Source: Microcella pacifica (GTDB lineage: Bacteria; Actinomycetota; Actinomycetes; Actinomycetales; Microbacteriaceae). Taken from it: a stretch of 64,000 bases of DNA. Both the position numbers and the translations under genes were made by a program. The stretch is from NCBI RefSeq assembly GCF_009371975.2, contig NZ_VIKT02000011.1, positions 31,309 through 95,308 of the forward strand, given 5' to 3'. This document shows positions 54,658 through 63,739 of this stretch, one piece after another. The first letter of the stretch is position 1. The number at the start of each line of letters is the position of its first letter. A model generated the notes under the pieces. It was not told the DNA's origin. It did not search any database and was given only the letters and a program-made list of their open reading frames with translations.

Positions 54658-55923
54658 TCATCGCAGCCGCAGCGTGCCGATGCGCACTGGGCGATTCTCC
54701 TCCGAGTACCGGTACAGCCCGTAGTCGGCCTTCGTGACGTCACCCGAGGCGTCGAAGGCGACGTCGCCGACGAGGCCGACGTAGTGGAAGGAGCCGAGGT
54801 CATCGTGGACGACCCGGCACTCGGCCACGCTCCCGCAGCGGTAGCCCTCGGCCGTGATGCGCGGCAGCCCCGCGGCGATCGACGGCCCCCCGTCATCGTC
54901 GTACTCGAGCGCGGCGAGCGCGGCGAGAATGACGGCGTCGTAGGTCTCGACCGCGTACCGGTAGCTCCGCAGCGCCGGGTCTGACTGTCGGAGCCGCGCG
55001 ATGAACTGGTCGCTCGCGGGGGCGCCTTCGAGCACCCCGTACGCACCCTCCAGCACGCCCTCGGGGAGGGTGGCGGAGTAGTCGGCCATGTTCTGGGATG
55101 TCAGCCAGAGCGTGCGCCCGGCGACGCCCTCCTCGGAGAGCGCCACGATGAGGCCCCGCGTCTGCTCGTCGAGCGCCGTCGTGGTCGCGATGACCACGGC
55201 ATCCGCCTCGATCGTCGCGATGTCAGCCGCCATGCGCTCGAGGTTGCTCGATGCGGTGAGCATCTCGAGTCCGCCCAGTTGCGCGTCGTCCTCCGCAAGA
55301 GCCGAGACGATGCTCGCCTCGAGGGCGAGGCCGAGCTCGTCGTCGTCGGTGACGAGCACGATCGAGGAGCCCCCCGCCGCGAGCACTGACTCGGCGATGA
55401 GCGCCCCCTGCTTCTCGTAGGACGGGATGGTCCGGAAGAGCACGCCATCCTCATCCTGTGCGCGCAGGGAGGGGTAGGTGGCCGCGGGCGAGATGACAGT
55501 CACGCCGGCCTCTGCGGCGAGCGGGATGATCCGCTCGGCCAGCACGGAGGTCGCCGGCCCGATGATCACGTCGACCTCCAGCTCGAGGAGGTCTGCCATC
55601 GCCGACTCGAGGTCATCGCCCGAGGCGTCCCCCGAATCGCGGTGGAAGATCTCGACGGGTTCGCCCAGGATTCCTCCGCCCGCGTTGACGTCGCGCACCG
55701 CAACCTCGGAGGCAGCGACGAGGGCAGGGCCGAGAAAGGCGATGTCCCCGCTCGTGGGGAAGAGCGTGCCGATGCGCAGCACGCCGTCGCCGCTTGCCTC
55801 GACGGTCGCGACGGCGCTCGGTGTTGCGCTGGGGGTCGGCATAGGCCCGATGCCCGTGCACGCCGTGAGGCTGAGCGCCGCCACCGCGAGCATCGCTGCA
55901 GTGGGGAGGAGCGTCGTGCGCAT
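54658..55923 (-). CDS. Second LivK-like substrate-binding lipoprotein
   Basis: A 421-residue lipoprotein (lipobox SLTAC) related to the preceding protein: LRIGTLFPTSGDIAFLGPALVAASEVAVRDVNAGGG, VDVIIGPATSVLAERIIPLAAEAGVTVISPAATYPSL. The start at 55923 is supported by GAAGGAGACTCC. It lacks part of the ligand-loop residues seen in its neighbour, so its ligand may differ. A short linker of Thr/Pro/Ser follows the lipid anchor. Both binding proteins could feed the same LivHMGF transporter. Confidence 0.9.
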   Translation of the reverse strand: MRTTLLPTAAMLAVAALSLTACTGIGPMPTPSATPSAVATVEASGDGVLRIGTLFPTSGDIAFLGPALVAASEVAVRDVNAGGGILGEPVEIFHRDSGDASGDDLESAMADLLELEVDVIIGPATSVLAERIIPLAAEAGVTVISPAATYPSLRAQDEDGVLFRTIPSYEKQGALIAESVLAAGGSSIVLVTDDDELGLALEASIVSALAEDDAQLGGLEMLTASSNLERMAADIATIEADAVVIATTTALDEQTRGLIVALSEEGVAGRTLWLTSQNMADYSATLPEGVLEGAYGVLEGAPASDQFIARLRQSDPALRSYRYAVETYDAVILAALAALEYDDDGGPSIAAGLPRITAEGYRCGSVAECRVVHDDLGSFHYVGLVGDVAFDASGDVTKADYGLYRYSEENRPVRIGTLRLR

Positions 55924-56035
55924 CGGAGTCTCCTTCACGCTGGTCGGTGTCGAATGCCGTTATGGTGCGGGATGCCCAGGGCCGACTCCCGGCAGACGAC
56001 CGGGTCTGCTCATCCGCACCCTAGCGCTCCACGAC

Positions 56036-56965
56036 TCAGACCGGTTCGACCGGCGGCGGTGCGGCGCGGCGTCGGGAGTGGTGGCGCGCGCGCACTGCAT
56101 CGGTACTCAGCACGATGAGCGCGAGCCAGACGAGGGAGAAGCCGACCCAGCGTTCGAGTGGCATCGCCTCCCCCATCACGACCACACCGAAGAGGAACTG
56201 GAGGATCGGATTGAGGTATTGGACGAAGCCGACGACGGTGAGCGGCAGCCGCCGAGTCGCCGCGGCGAACAAGAGGAGCGGTATGGCGGTGACGATCCCC
56301 GCGAGCGCGAGCGCGACGGTGTGCCCGGGGCCGACCGTGCCAGCGGTGAGCGCACCCAGGCCGGCGAGGACGAGAAGCTGGCCGACGGCGAGCGGCACGA
56401 GCCACGCGGTCTCGAGGGTGAGCCCGCCCACGGCCGAGACGCCGGGCCCCATCCGGTTCTTCACGTAGCCGTAGAAGCCGAACGAGAACGCGAGCGCGAG
56501 TGCGAGGACCGGCACCGTGCCGTAGCCGACCGCGAGCACGATGACGGCGATGATGCTCAGACCGACTGCGCACCACTGAGCGGGCCGCAGCCGCTCCCGC
56601 AGGAAGACGACCCCGAGTGCGACCGTGACGATGGGGTTGATGAAGTATCCGAGTGCGGCTTCGACGATGAGGCCGCTGACCGACGCGTAGACGTAGACGT
56701 GCCAGTTGACAGCGATGAGGGCCGCGGCAACAGCGCTGAGGAGCAGGATGCGACGGTCGACGACGAGGGGCCGCAGGGCGGGGAAGGAGCGCGTCGCAGC
56801 AATGATGATGAGGCAGAAGACGAGGGACAGCAGAATGCGCCACGCGACGATCTCGACCGGCCCCGTCGGCTCAAGGGCGATGAAGTAGACCGGCAGCAGA
56901 CCCCAGAGTCCGTAGGCGCTGACAGCCGCGAGAAGGCCGGTCGACGAGGAACGAGGGTCGGGCAC
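56036..56965 (-). CDS. rarD: EamA/RarD family drug-metabolite transporter
   Basis: A 309-residue protein with ten membrane segments. The sequence [22 protein letters not shown] and the later [32 protein letters not shown] are characteristic of RarD. Members are thought to move amino acids or related metabolites. No neighbouring gene tells its substrate. A hydrophilic Arg-rich tail ends the protein. Confidence 0.9.
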   Translation of the reverse strand: MPDPRSSSTGLLAAVSAYGLWGLLPVYFIALEPTGPVEIVAWRILLSLVFCLIIIAATRSFPALRPLVVDRRILLLSAVAAALIAVNWHVYVYASVSGLIVEAALGYFINPIVTVALGVVFLRERLRPAQWCAVGLSIIAVIVLAVGYGTVPVLALALAFSFGFYGYVKNRMGPGVSAVGGLTLETAWLVPLAVGQLLVLAGLGALTAGTVGPGHTVALALAGIVTAIPLLLFAAATRRLPLTVVGFVQYLNPILQFLFGVVVMGEAMPLERWVGFSLVWLALIVLSTDAVRARHHSRRRAAPPPVEPV

Positions 56966-57046
56966 AGGCTCACTGTAGTGCCGGTCACGCGCGCTCGACG
57001 CACAGCATCAGCGCACCCACGCAGACGCCGAAAGCCTCGCAGACGC

Positions 57047-57085
57047 CGAGACCCCCGGCGCGCCGAAGCGCACACGGGGGTCTCG
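57047..57085 (-). terminator. Terminator of groES
   Basis: Perfect 10-bp stem CGAGACCCCC / GGGGGTCTCG with a 19-base loop, 19 bases beyond the groES stop. A 16-base palindrome (GTCCGCT-CT-AGCGGAC, 57097-57112) additionally spans the stop codon. Confidence 0.65.
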
Positions 57086-57103
57086 ATTCGTGGGTTGTCC
57101 GCT

Positions 57104-57400
57104 CTAGCGGACGACCACCGCGAGCACGTCGCGCGCCGAGAGGACGAGCAGCTCGTCGCCGTCGTACTTGACCTCGGTTCCGCCGTACTTCGAGTACAGC
57201 ACGCGGTCACCGACGGAGACGTCGATGGGAACGCGGTTGCCGTTGTCGTCGATGCGACCGGGGCCGACCGCCACGACCTCGCCCTCCTGGGGCTTCTCCT
57301 TGGCGGTGTCCGGGATCACGAGACCCGAAGCAGTGGTCTGCTCCGCCTCGACCTGCTTGATGACGATGCGATCTTCGAGCGGCTTGATGGAGACCGACAC
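57104..57400 (-). CDS. groES: Co-chaperonin GroES
   Basis: A 98-residue Gro[20 protein letters not shown], the mobile loop [19 protein letters not shown] and [26 protein letters not shown] are typical. The GTG at 57400 follows AGAAGAGG; an in-frame ATG further up would include the promoter. No groEL gene follows; the next minus-strand gene is rarD beyond a terminator. The CIRCE element upstream indicates HrcA control. Confidence 0.97.
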   Translation of the reverse strand: MSVSIKPLEDRIVIKQVEAEQTTASGLVIPDTAKEKPQEGEVVAVGPGRIDDNGNRVPIDVSVGDRVLYSKYGGTEVKYDGDELLVLSARDVLAVVVR

Positions 57401-57435
57401 GGTTGACCTCTTCTTTCCTAAAGACGATGAGGGAG

Positions 57436-57461
57436 TTGGCACACTCGCCCTGCGAGTGCCA
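57436..57461. promoter_or_regulatory. Degenerate second CIRCE-like element
   Basis: TTGGCACACTCGCC... / GCGAGTGCCAG: two imperfect arms of the GAGTGC type, between the groES start and the good CIRCE element. A second, weaker HrcA site is possible. Confidence 0.35.
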
Positions 57462-57481
57462 GCACCACTGTACCCAAGGAG

Positions 57482-57508
57482 TTAGCACTCATGCAATCCG
57501 AGTGCCAA
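57482..57508. promoter_or_regulatory. CIRCE element (HrcA operator) of groES
   Basis: TTAGCACTC (57482-57490), nine bases, GAGTGCCAA (57500-57508): the consensus TTAGCACTC-n9-GAGTGCTAA with one difference. The 9-base spacing is exact. It lies 82 bases upstream of the groES start and beside the start of the methyltransferase gene. Confidence 0.9.
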
Positions 57509-57543
57509 TGCGCGGAGCGCTCAAGGGTGGGAGGATCGCTGGC

Positions 57544-58752
57544 ATGGAGAGCGCCGAGCTGCGAGAACTGCTGACGCCGGAGGCGCTCGCGCTGCTCGAT
57601 TCGCTCGAGCCGAGCACCTCCACCGACGATGTCGTGCGGCTCGTGGGGCGGCTGCGTCGGGACGGGCATCCCGCTGGTCGCGTCGCTGCCGTGCTCTCGC
57701 AGTACCGATTGCGCCGCCGGGCCGCGGCCAAGTTCGGTCCGTTCGCCGAGCGCATGCTCTTCACCGAAGGAGGCCTCGAGCAGGCCACCCGGCTGCGCGT
57801 CGCCGCGCTCCACGCCGGTCGCTTCGCTGCCGCGGGCCTCGAGCACGTCGCCGATCTGGGCTGCGGCATCGGCGGGGACGCGATGGCGATGGCCGCGCTC
57901 GACCTGCGCGTGACCGCGGTCGAGCGCGACGAGGTCACTGCCGCCCTCGCCGCCTACAACCTGGCGCCCTGGCCGACCGCCCGGGTCGTGCACGGCGACC
58001 TGGCCTCGATCGACCTCGACGGCGTCGACGGCATCTGGCTCGACCCGGCACGGCGTGAGGGCGCGCGCCGCCTCGCCGACCCGGGCGACTGGGCGCCCCG
58101 CCTCGACACGGCCCTCGAGCTCGCCCGTCGGCGGCCGGCGGGCATCAAGCTCGGGCCGGGCATGGACCGCGGGCTGCTGCCCGATTCCGGCGAAGCGCAG
58201 TGGGTCTCCGTAGGGGGCGACGTCGTCGAGCTCGTGCTGTGGAGCGGCCGCCTCGCGCGCCCGGGCATCGGTCGCGCCGCGCTCGTGCTGGGCACCGACG
58301 ACAGCGCGCACGAGCTCACCGCGGAGCACGACAGTGACGACGCAGCGGTCGGCGCCCTCGGCGAGTGGGTCTACGAGCCCGACGGCGCCGTCATCCGCGC
58401 CCGCCTCATCGGCCTGCTGGCTGGCCGCCTGGGGGGCCGGATGCTCGACCCGACGATCGCGTACATCACGGCCGACCGGCTCACGCCCACACCCTTCGCG
58501 CGCGCGTTCCGAGTTCTCGAGCGCTGGCCCCTCGACGTGCGCCTGCTGCGGCGCGAGCTTGCCGCGCGCGACATCGGCGTGCTCGAGATCAAGAAGCGCG
58601 GAGTCGACATCGACCCGGCAGTGCTGCGGCCGAAGCTGCAACTGCGCGGGGAGCACTCGGCGGTGCTCATCCTCACCCGCGCCGCGGGCGAGAAGGTCGC
58701 CCTGCTCGCCGAGCGGGCGGACGAACCGCCTCGCGCGACGAGCAGCGGCTAG
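57544..58752 (+). CDS. SAM-dependent methyltransferase with THUMP-like domain
   Basis: A 402-residue class I methyltransferase. The AdoMet motif is VADLGCGIGGDAMAMAALDLRVTAVERD (about 100-127); IWLDPARR is the catalytic-strand motif seen in RNA/DNA methyltransferases of this group. The C-terminal 90 residues (DIGVLEIKKRGVDIDPAVLRPKL) match the THUMP-like domain typical of the actinobacterial proteins. The target is probably RNA but not proven. The ATG at 57544 follows GGGAGG; the region before it carries the groES operators. Divergent from groES. Confidence 0.88.
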   Translation: MESAELRELLTPEALALLDSLEPSTSTDDVVRLVGRLRRDGHPAGRVAAVLSQYRLRRRAAAKFGPFAERMLFTEGGLEQATRLRVAALHAGRFAAAGLEHVADLGCGIGGDAMAMAALDLRVTAVERDEVTAALAAYNLAPWPTARVVHGDLASIDLDGVDGIWLDPARREGARRLADPGDWAPRLDTALELARRRPAGIKLGPGMDRGLLPDSGEAQWVSVGGDVVELVLWSGRLARPGIGRAALVLGTDDSAHELTAEHDSDDAAVGALGEWVYEPDGAVIRARLIGLLAGRLGGRMLDPTIAYITADRLTPTPFARAFRVLERWPLDVRLLRRELAARDIGVLEIKKRGVDIDPAVLRPKLQLRGEHSAVLILTRAAGEKVALLAERADEPPRATSSG

Positions 58753-58758
58753 CGGCGA

Positions 58759-59427
58759 CTAGAAGCCGCCGAGGGTCGCCGCCGGGATGAAGAGCAGGGG
58801 CAGCAGGAAGATGCCGATCCAGAAGATGCCCCACAGGATCGAGATTCCCAGCCCGATGTAGCCGGTCACGAGCCCCGCGATGGCCATGCCGCGAGCGTGC
58901 GGCTCGCGCTTGAGACCCAGGTGCCCGAGGATGACGCCCGCGAGCGCGGGGAGCAGGCCGAAGCCGACGAACGAGAGCAGCAGGCCCACGATGCCGCCGA
59001 TGAGCGCGAGGATGCTCAGCGTCGACGCGGGGCCGGCGGGCGCGGCCGCGTAGGGCTGTTGGCTCGCGTAGGGCTGCTGCGCGTACGGCGATGCCGCGGG
59101 CGCACCGTACGGTGCCGCTGGCGCTGCCGGCGGCGCCGCGTAGGGGTCGGGGCGTGCCGCAGGGGTCGCGGGCGGCGCAACGGGCCCAGTCGCTGCCGCG
59201 GGAGGCGGCGTCGCGGCAGGGGCCGCCTCGACCGGAGCGGGAGGCGGGGGCGGCGGCGCGGCGGTCGGCTTCTTCGCAGCCGCGGGCTTCTTCGCAGGAG
59301 CGGGCTTGTTCGCAGCGGGCTTGTTCGCAGCGGGCTTCTTGGCTGCTGCCGGCTTCTTCGCCGCGGCGAGCGGCTCGTCGGCAGCCCCCTCGTTGGCGGC
59401 GGGGCTGGGGATGTCGGTGCTGGCCAT
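58759..59427 (-). CDS. DUF4190 membrane protein with Lys/Ala/Pro-rich N-terminus
   Basis: A 222-residue protein. Residues about 20-65 contain repeated KKPAA and NKPAA blocks, then a Pro/Ala/Gln/Tyr-rich stretch (PYAQQP, YASQQPYAA). Two membrane segments and the GVILGHLGLKREPHARGMAIAG loop at the C-terminus identify DUF4190. The basic, disordered head would face the cytoplasm and could bind DNA or acidic partners; that is inference. It ends 6 bases from the convergent methyltransferase. Confidence 0.8.
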   Translation of the reverse strand: MASTDIPSPAANEGAADEPLAAAKKPAAAKKPAANKPAANKPAPAKKPAAAKKPTAAPPPPPPAPVEAAPAATPPPAAATGPVAPPATPAARPDPYAAPPAAPAAPYGAPAASPYAQQPYASQQPYAAAPAGPASTLSILALIGGIVGLLLSFVGFGLLPALAGVILGHLGLKREPHARGMAIAGLVTGYIGLGISILWGIFWIGIFLLPLLFIPAATLGGF

Positions 59428-59540
59428 GCGGTGTCCTCGCTCGAGCGGATGACGGATGCCCTCAGCCTAGCGATCGGCGACCACGACGGGCGAGGCCTGC
59501 GGTCGCGGGACTGACGACACGGAGACGACACAGACGACGA

Positions 59541-59570
59541 AGGCCCGCCCGCTTCGTCGCGGACGGGCCT
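59541..59570 (-). terminator. Terminator behind the small DUF4190 gene
   Basis: AGGCCCGCCCGC and GCGGACGGGCCT form a 12-bp stem with one mismatch and a 6-base loop, 14 bases beyond the stop codon. Confidence 0.7.
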
Positions 59571-59583
59571 GAGATCGACAGCT

Positions 59584-59892
59584 CTAGAAGGAGCTGTAGG
59601 TGACCGCGCTGCCGAAGATGAGGAACGGCAGGATGAGCGTGACGACCCAGAAAATGATCCAGAGCACACTGAAGACGTAGCCGAGGATGGTGCCGGTGAG
59701 GGCGAGGCCGCGGCCGTTCTCCCCGGTCTTCTTGATCTGGCTGAGCGAGATGTGGCCGACGACGATGCCGGCGATGGGAATGAGGATTCCCAGGATGAGC
59801 GCGACGATCGCGAGCGTGTTGGTCTTCTGCTCGGGAGCCGACGAGTACGGCGTCGACGAGGGCTCGGGGGCGGGAGGAGGTGCGTCAGTCAT
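59584..59892 (-). CDS. Small DUF4190 membrane protein
   Basis: A 102-residue protein with a Pro/Ser-rich cytoplasmic head of 22 residues, then two membrane segments and the GHISLSQIKKTGENGRGLALTG loop that marks DUF4190. It is the third member of this family in the window (others at 33879 and 58759). Role unknown. Confidence 0.8.
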   Translation of the reverse strand: MTDAPPPAPEPSSTPYSSAPEQKTNTLAIVALILGILIPIAGIVVGHISLSQIKKTGENGRGLALTGTILGYVFSVLWIIFWVVTLILPFLIFGSAVTYSSF

Positions 59893-60003
59893 GGTGCTCC
59901 TAATGGTGTCGTGGCGATACCGGGGTGGGCGATCCCATGTTTCCAGTGTCCCGAGGGGGTGTCAACGCTCGCGCGGGCGCGGCGAAGCCGCCTGCGAGCA
60001 TCC

Positions 60004-61047
60004 CTACGCCTGAATGTGCGTGACCGGCAGCGTCGAGTCGGCGCTCACGTCGAGCGCCGAGGGCGCGTGCCCCGCGGCGATGAGCTGGGCGCCCAGCGCG
60101 GCGATCATGGCACCGTTGTCGGTGCACAGAGCGAGGGGCGGGATGCGCAGGCTCACGCCCGCCGCCGCGGCGCGCTCCTCGGCGAGCGCCCGCACGCGCG
60201 CGTTGGCGACGACTCCCCCGCCGAGCAGGAGGCGGGGAACGCCGAGATCCTGACAGGCCGCGACCGCCTTCGCCGTGAGCACGTCGGCGACCGCTTCACG
60301 GAAGCTCGCCGCGACATCCGCCACGGGCACCTCCTGGCCCGCATCACGCAGGCGCTCGACGTGCCGCGCGACCGCGGTCTTGAGCCCCGAGAACGAGAAG
60401 TCGTAGCGGTGCCTCTCGAGGTCTTTCGGCAGCGTGAGCCCGCGGGGAAAGCGGATGGCCGCCGGGTCGCCCTCCGCGGCGACGCGATCGATGTGCGGGC
60501 CGCCCGGGTACGGCAGCCCGAGCAGGCGGGCGACCTTGTCGAAGGCCTCCCCCGCGGCGTCGTCGATGGTCTCCCCCAGCAGCTCGACGTCGCTCGTGAG
60601 GTCGCGCACGAGCAGGAGGCTCGTGTGACCCCCGGAGACGAGCAGCGCCACGGTCGGCAGCTCCAGCGCGGTGCCGTCGTCGCGCAGCACGTCGGCACCG
60701 ACGTGCCCGACGAGGTGGTTGACGGCGTAGAGCGGGCGGTCGAGCGCGAGAGCGAGCGCCTTTGCGGCGCCCACGCCGACCATGAGCGCGCCCGCGAGCC
60801 CCGGGCCGCTCGTGACGGCGATCGCGTCGAGGTCGGCGAGCGTCACGCCCGCCTCGGCGAGGGCCGCCCGGATGGCGGGCTCGATCGCCTCGAGATGCGC
60901 GCGTGCGGCGACCTCGGGCACGACGCCGCCGTAGCGGGCGTGCTCCTCCATCGAGGAGGAGATGACGTTGGCGAGCAGGGTCGAGCCGCGCACGATGCCG
61001 ATGCCGGTCTCGTCGCAGCTCGTCTCGATGCCGAGCACGAGGCTCAC
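60004..61047 (-). CDS. tsaD: tRNA N6-adenosine threonylcarbamoyltransferase
   Basis: A 347-residue ASKHA-fold enzyme that installs t6A37 in ANN-decoding tRNAs with TsaB and Tsa[13 protein letters not shown] opens the protein; the metal-binding [20 protein letters not shown] and [12 protein letters not shown] are conserved. The GTG at 61047 overlaps the rimI stop by 4 bases. Last gene of the acpS-to-tsaD run on the minus strand. Confidence 0.97.
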   Translation of the reverse strand: MSLVLGIETSCDETGIGIVRGSTLLANVISSSMEEHARYGGVVPEVAARAHLEAIEPAIRAALAEAGVTLADLDAIAVTSGPGLAGALMVGVGAAKALALALDRPLYAVNHLVGHVGADVLRDDGTALELPTVALLVSGGHTSLLLVRDLTSDVELLGETIDDAAGEAFDKVARLLGLPYPGGPHIDRVAAEGDPAAIRFPRGLTLPKDLERHRYDFSFSGLKTAVARHVERLRDAGQEVPVADVAASFREAVADVLTAKAVAACQDLGVPRLLLGGGVVANARVRALAEERAAAAGVSLRIPPLALCTDNGAMIAALGAQLIAAGHAPSALDVSADSTLPVTHIQA

Positions 61048-61526
61048 GAGATCAGCTCCGCGCGCATGACGATCGCGTCGACATCGTCGGGCTGGTAGTA
61101 GCGCGGCCGCACGGCGATGCGGGCGAAGCCGTGGCGCTCGTAGAGGGCCTCCGCCCCGGGGTTGTCGGCGCGCACCTCGAGCAGCATCTCCCGCGCGCCC
61201 CGCTCCCGCGCGAGCGCGAGCAGGTGCTGCACGAGCACGGTGCCGACGCCGAGCCGCCGGTGCGTCGGGTCGACCGCGATCGTCTGCAGGTCGGCCTGCT
61301 CGGCGCGGGGCACCGCGCTCAGGCCCGCGTAGGCGACGACCTCGTCGCCCGACTCGGCCACGAGGTACACGGTGTGCGGCGAGGCGAGCTCGGCCGCCAT
61401 GACGTCCCTGCTCCATGCGTCGGTCGGAAAGGTCGCACGCTCGAGGTGCATGATCGCGTCGAGGTCGGCGAGCACCGCCTCCCGCAGCCGGATGCCCGGC
61501 GCGCCGTCGGCGAGTGACGCACTCAT
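61044..61526 (-). CDS. rimI: Ribosomal protein S18-alanine N-acetyltransferase
   Basis: A 160-residue GNAT enzyme. The acetyl-CoA site is [14 protein letters not shown], and [20 protein letters not shown] followed by [15 protein letters not shown] is the RimI signature. It sits between tsaB and tsaD, as in many bacteria. It overlaps both neighbours by 4 bases. Confidence 0.95.
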   Translation of the reverse strand: MSASLADGAPGIRLREAVLADLDAIMHLERATFPTDAWSRDVMAAELASPHTVYLVAESGDEVVAYAGLSAVPRAEQADLQTIAVDPTHRRLGVGTVLVQHLLALARERGAREMLLEVRADNPGAEALYERHGFARIAVRPRYYQPDDVDAIVMRAELIS

Positions 61527-62140
61527 GCCGACACCCGCTTGGGGGCGGCGAGCGTCACATCGGGTGCTCGCAAGTACAGGGGCGCCGCATCGGAGAAGGA
61601 TGCGCCGGCCGCGCTGCGCGCCTGGGCCGCCCGTGCGAGCCAGACCGCGGGAATCTCGGCAACCTCGTGCACGGTGAGCCCCGGCGCGGGCGCGAAAGCG
61701 AGGCGCTCGACGAGGTGGGCCGGTTCGGCCTCCGCCGGAATCGGGAGTGCCGCGATGTAGACGGTCACCGCCACCTCCCGGCGGCGGGCATCCGTGACGA
61801 CCGCGAAGCGACCGGCCACCTCGCCCGCGACGAGCAGGCGCAGCGCGACGGCCTCGTGACTCGGCACGCCGAGCACGGGAATGCCGAGACCGAGCGCGAG
61901 AACGCGCGCCGCCGCGAGACCGACCCGCAGGCCCGTGAAGGGGCCGGGGCCGATGCCTGCCGCCACCGCGGTCAGGGAGCCGCGCACGTCGGGAGCCGCG
62001 GCGAGCACCTCGGCGAGGAACGGCCCGATGACCTCCGCGTGCCGGCGAGTGTCGGGAGTCGAGCGTTCGGCGATGACCGTGCCGTCCTCGTCGAGCAGGG
62101 CGACCGAGGTTCCCGCCGAGGTGTCAATCGCCAGGATCAT
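61523..62140 (-). CDS. tsaB: t6A biosynthesis protein TsaB
   Basis: A 205-residue inactive ASKHA-fold paralogue that scaffolds TsaD and Tsa[21 protein letters not shown] and [21 protein letters not shown] are characteristic. It overlaps tsaE by 17 bases at its start and rimI by 4 at its end. Confidence 0.96.
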   Translation of the reverse strand: MILAIDTSAGTSVALLDEDGTVIAERSTPDTRRHAEVIGPFLAEVLAAAPDVRGSLTAVAAGIGPGPFTGLRVGLAAARVLALGLGIPVLGVPSHEAVALRLLVAGEVAGRFAVVTDARRREVAVTVYIAALPIPAEAEPAHLVERLAFAPAPGLTVHEVAEIPAVWLARAAQARSAAGASFSDAAPLYLRAPDVTLAAPKRVSA

Positions 62141-62642
62141 GTAGCCAGCCTAGGTCGGCCCAGCGGGCGCCCACTCCCTCGATGGTGACGTTGCGAGGCT
62201 CGATCGGCTCGAGCGAGGGGTCGAGGGGCGACGAGGAGTCGTCGTCGCCCGCGCCGTGCGGCCGCGCGATCGTCACGGCGAGCCACTCGTCGATGACGTG
62301 CTCGAGGAGGCCCGCCCCCCACTCGACGACGGTGATGCTCTCTGTGAAGTCGAGGTTGAGGTCGTCGAGCTCTCGCGCGTCCGCCAGCCGGTACGCATCG
62401 ACGTGGACGAGCGGCGGGCCGTCCCCGCGCGGATGCGTGCGGGCGAGCACGAACGTGGGGCTCGTGACCGTGCTCCGCACGCCGAGCGCGGCCCCGAGGC
62501 CGCGCGTGAGCGTGGTCTTGCCCGCCCCGAGCTCGCCCGTGAGCAGCACGGTATCGCCCGCCCGCAGCTGCGTAGCGATGCGCGCGCCGAGCTGCTCCAT
62601 GGCCTCCGGGTCGGGGATCGTGAGGTGCGCGGCACCGCTCAC
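62124..62642 (-). CDS. tsaE: t6A biosynthesis ATPase TsaE
   Basis: A 172-residue P-loop ATPase that energises t6A formation. Walker A is GELGAGKTTLTRGL, then SPTFVLA, and VHVDAYRL with the catalytic residues. A Ser/Asp-rich insert (GDDDSSSPLDP) near the C-terminus is longer than in compact TsaE. The GTG at 62642 overlaps the alr stop by 4 bases. Confidence 0.96.
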   Translation of the reverse strand: MSGAAHLTIPDPEAMEQLGARIATQLRAGDTVLLTGELGAGKTTLTRGLGAALGVRSTVTSPTFVLARTHPRGDGPPLVHVDAYRLADARELDDLNLDFTESITVVEWGAGLLEHVIDEWLAVTIARPHGAGDDDSSSPLDPSLEPIEPRNVTIEGVGARWADLGWLHDPGD

Positions 62643-63739
62643 GAGCGCACCTCGGTGCGGGTCACCCGCCGCCCCAGCCGCGTGACGAGCTCGTAGCCGA
62701 TGGTGCCCGCGGCGTCGGCCCACTCCTCGGGAGCGGGGGCGCCCGTCGCAGGGTCGCCGAAGAGCACAGCGCGATCACCCACCGCGACGTCGGCGTCGCC
62801 GACGTCGACGACGCACTGGTCCATCGCGACACGGCCGACGACGCGATGGCGCCGACCCTCGATCACGACGGGGCCGTCCACTGCGTGTCGCGGCACGCCG
62901 TCCGCATAGCCAAGCGGAACGAGCGCGAGCGTCGTCGCCCGATCGGTGCGATAGCGATAGCCGTAGGAGACCCCGGAGCCCGCGGGAACCCGCTTGACGT
63001 TCACGACGCGCGCACTGAGCTCCATCGCCGGGCGCAACGGCACGGCGCCGCGCAAGTGGTCCTCAGGGGCGATGCCGTAGAGCGCGATCCCGACGCGCAC
63101 CATGTCGTAGCGCGCCGCAGGATGGTCGAGCGCGGCGGCCGACGCCGCGACGTGGCGCAGTCCGGGCTCGAGGCCCGCGGAGCGCGCCGCATCCAGGAAC
63201 TCCTCGAAGGCGACGAGCTGCGCGCGGTCCTCCTCGGCCGTCGTATTCGACAGGTGGGTGAAGACGCCGCCCAGACGCAGCGAGCCCGCCGCCTGCGCGC
63301 GGGCGACCGCCTCGGCGATCGCGCCCCACTGCGCGGCGGGAGCACCGTTGCGGCTGAGCCCGGTGTCGACCTTCACGTGCACGACGGCGCGATGCCCGAC
63401 CGCGGCCACGCGCTCGACCTCCGCGAGAGAGCTCACCCCGAGCTCGATGCCCGCGGCGGCCGCCGCGTCCAGGTCGGCGAGCGGGTCGTGCAGCCACGCG
63501 AGCACGGGCGCGTCGATGCCCGCGGCGCGCAGTTCGAGCGCCTCCGCGACGTCGGCCACCCCGAGATGATCGGCGCCGGCCTCGAGCGCCGCGCGTGCGG
63601 CCCGCACCGCACCGTGGCCGTAGCCGTCGGCCTTGACGACGGCCATGAAGTGGGGCGTCGGCGCTGCGCGCCGCATCCTCTCGGTGTTGTGCGCGATCGC
63701 GCTCACATCGATGCGGGCCTCGCGGAAGGGGCGCGTCAT
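62639..63739 (-). CDS. alr: Alanine racemase
   Basis: A 366-residue PLP enzyme making D-alanine for peptidoglycan. The PLP lysine is Lys36 in VVKADGYGHG, the catalytic Tyr lies in SGVSYGYRYRT, and the metal-free C-terminal barrel has VAMDQCVVDVG. The ATG at 63739 overlaps acpS by 4 bases, linking cell-wall precursor and lipid synthesis genes on one transcript. Confidence 0.97.
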   Translation of the reverse strand: MTRPFREARIDVSAIAHNTERMRRAAPTPHFMAVVKADGYGHGAVRAARAALEAGADHLGVADVAEALELRAAGIDAPVLAWLHDPLADLDAAAAAGIELGVSSLAEVERVAAVGHRAVVHVKVDTGLSRNGAPAAQWGAIAEAVARAQAAGSLRLGGVFTHLSNTTAEEDRAQLVAFEEFLDAARSAGLEPGLRHVAASAAALDHPAARYDMVRVGIALYGIAPEDHLRGAVPLRPAMELSARVVNVKRVPAGSGVSYGYRYRTDRATTLALVPLGYADGVPRHAVDGPVVIEGRRHRVVGRVAMDQCVVDVGDADVAVGDRAVLFGDPATGAPAPEEWADAAGTIGYELVTRLGRRVTRTEVRS

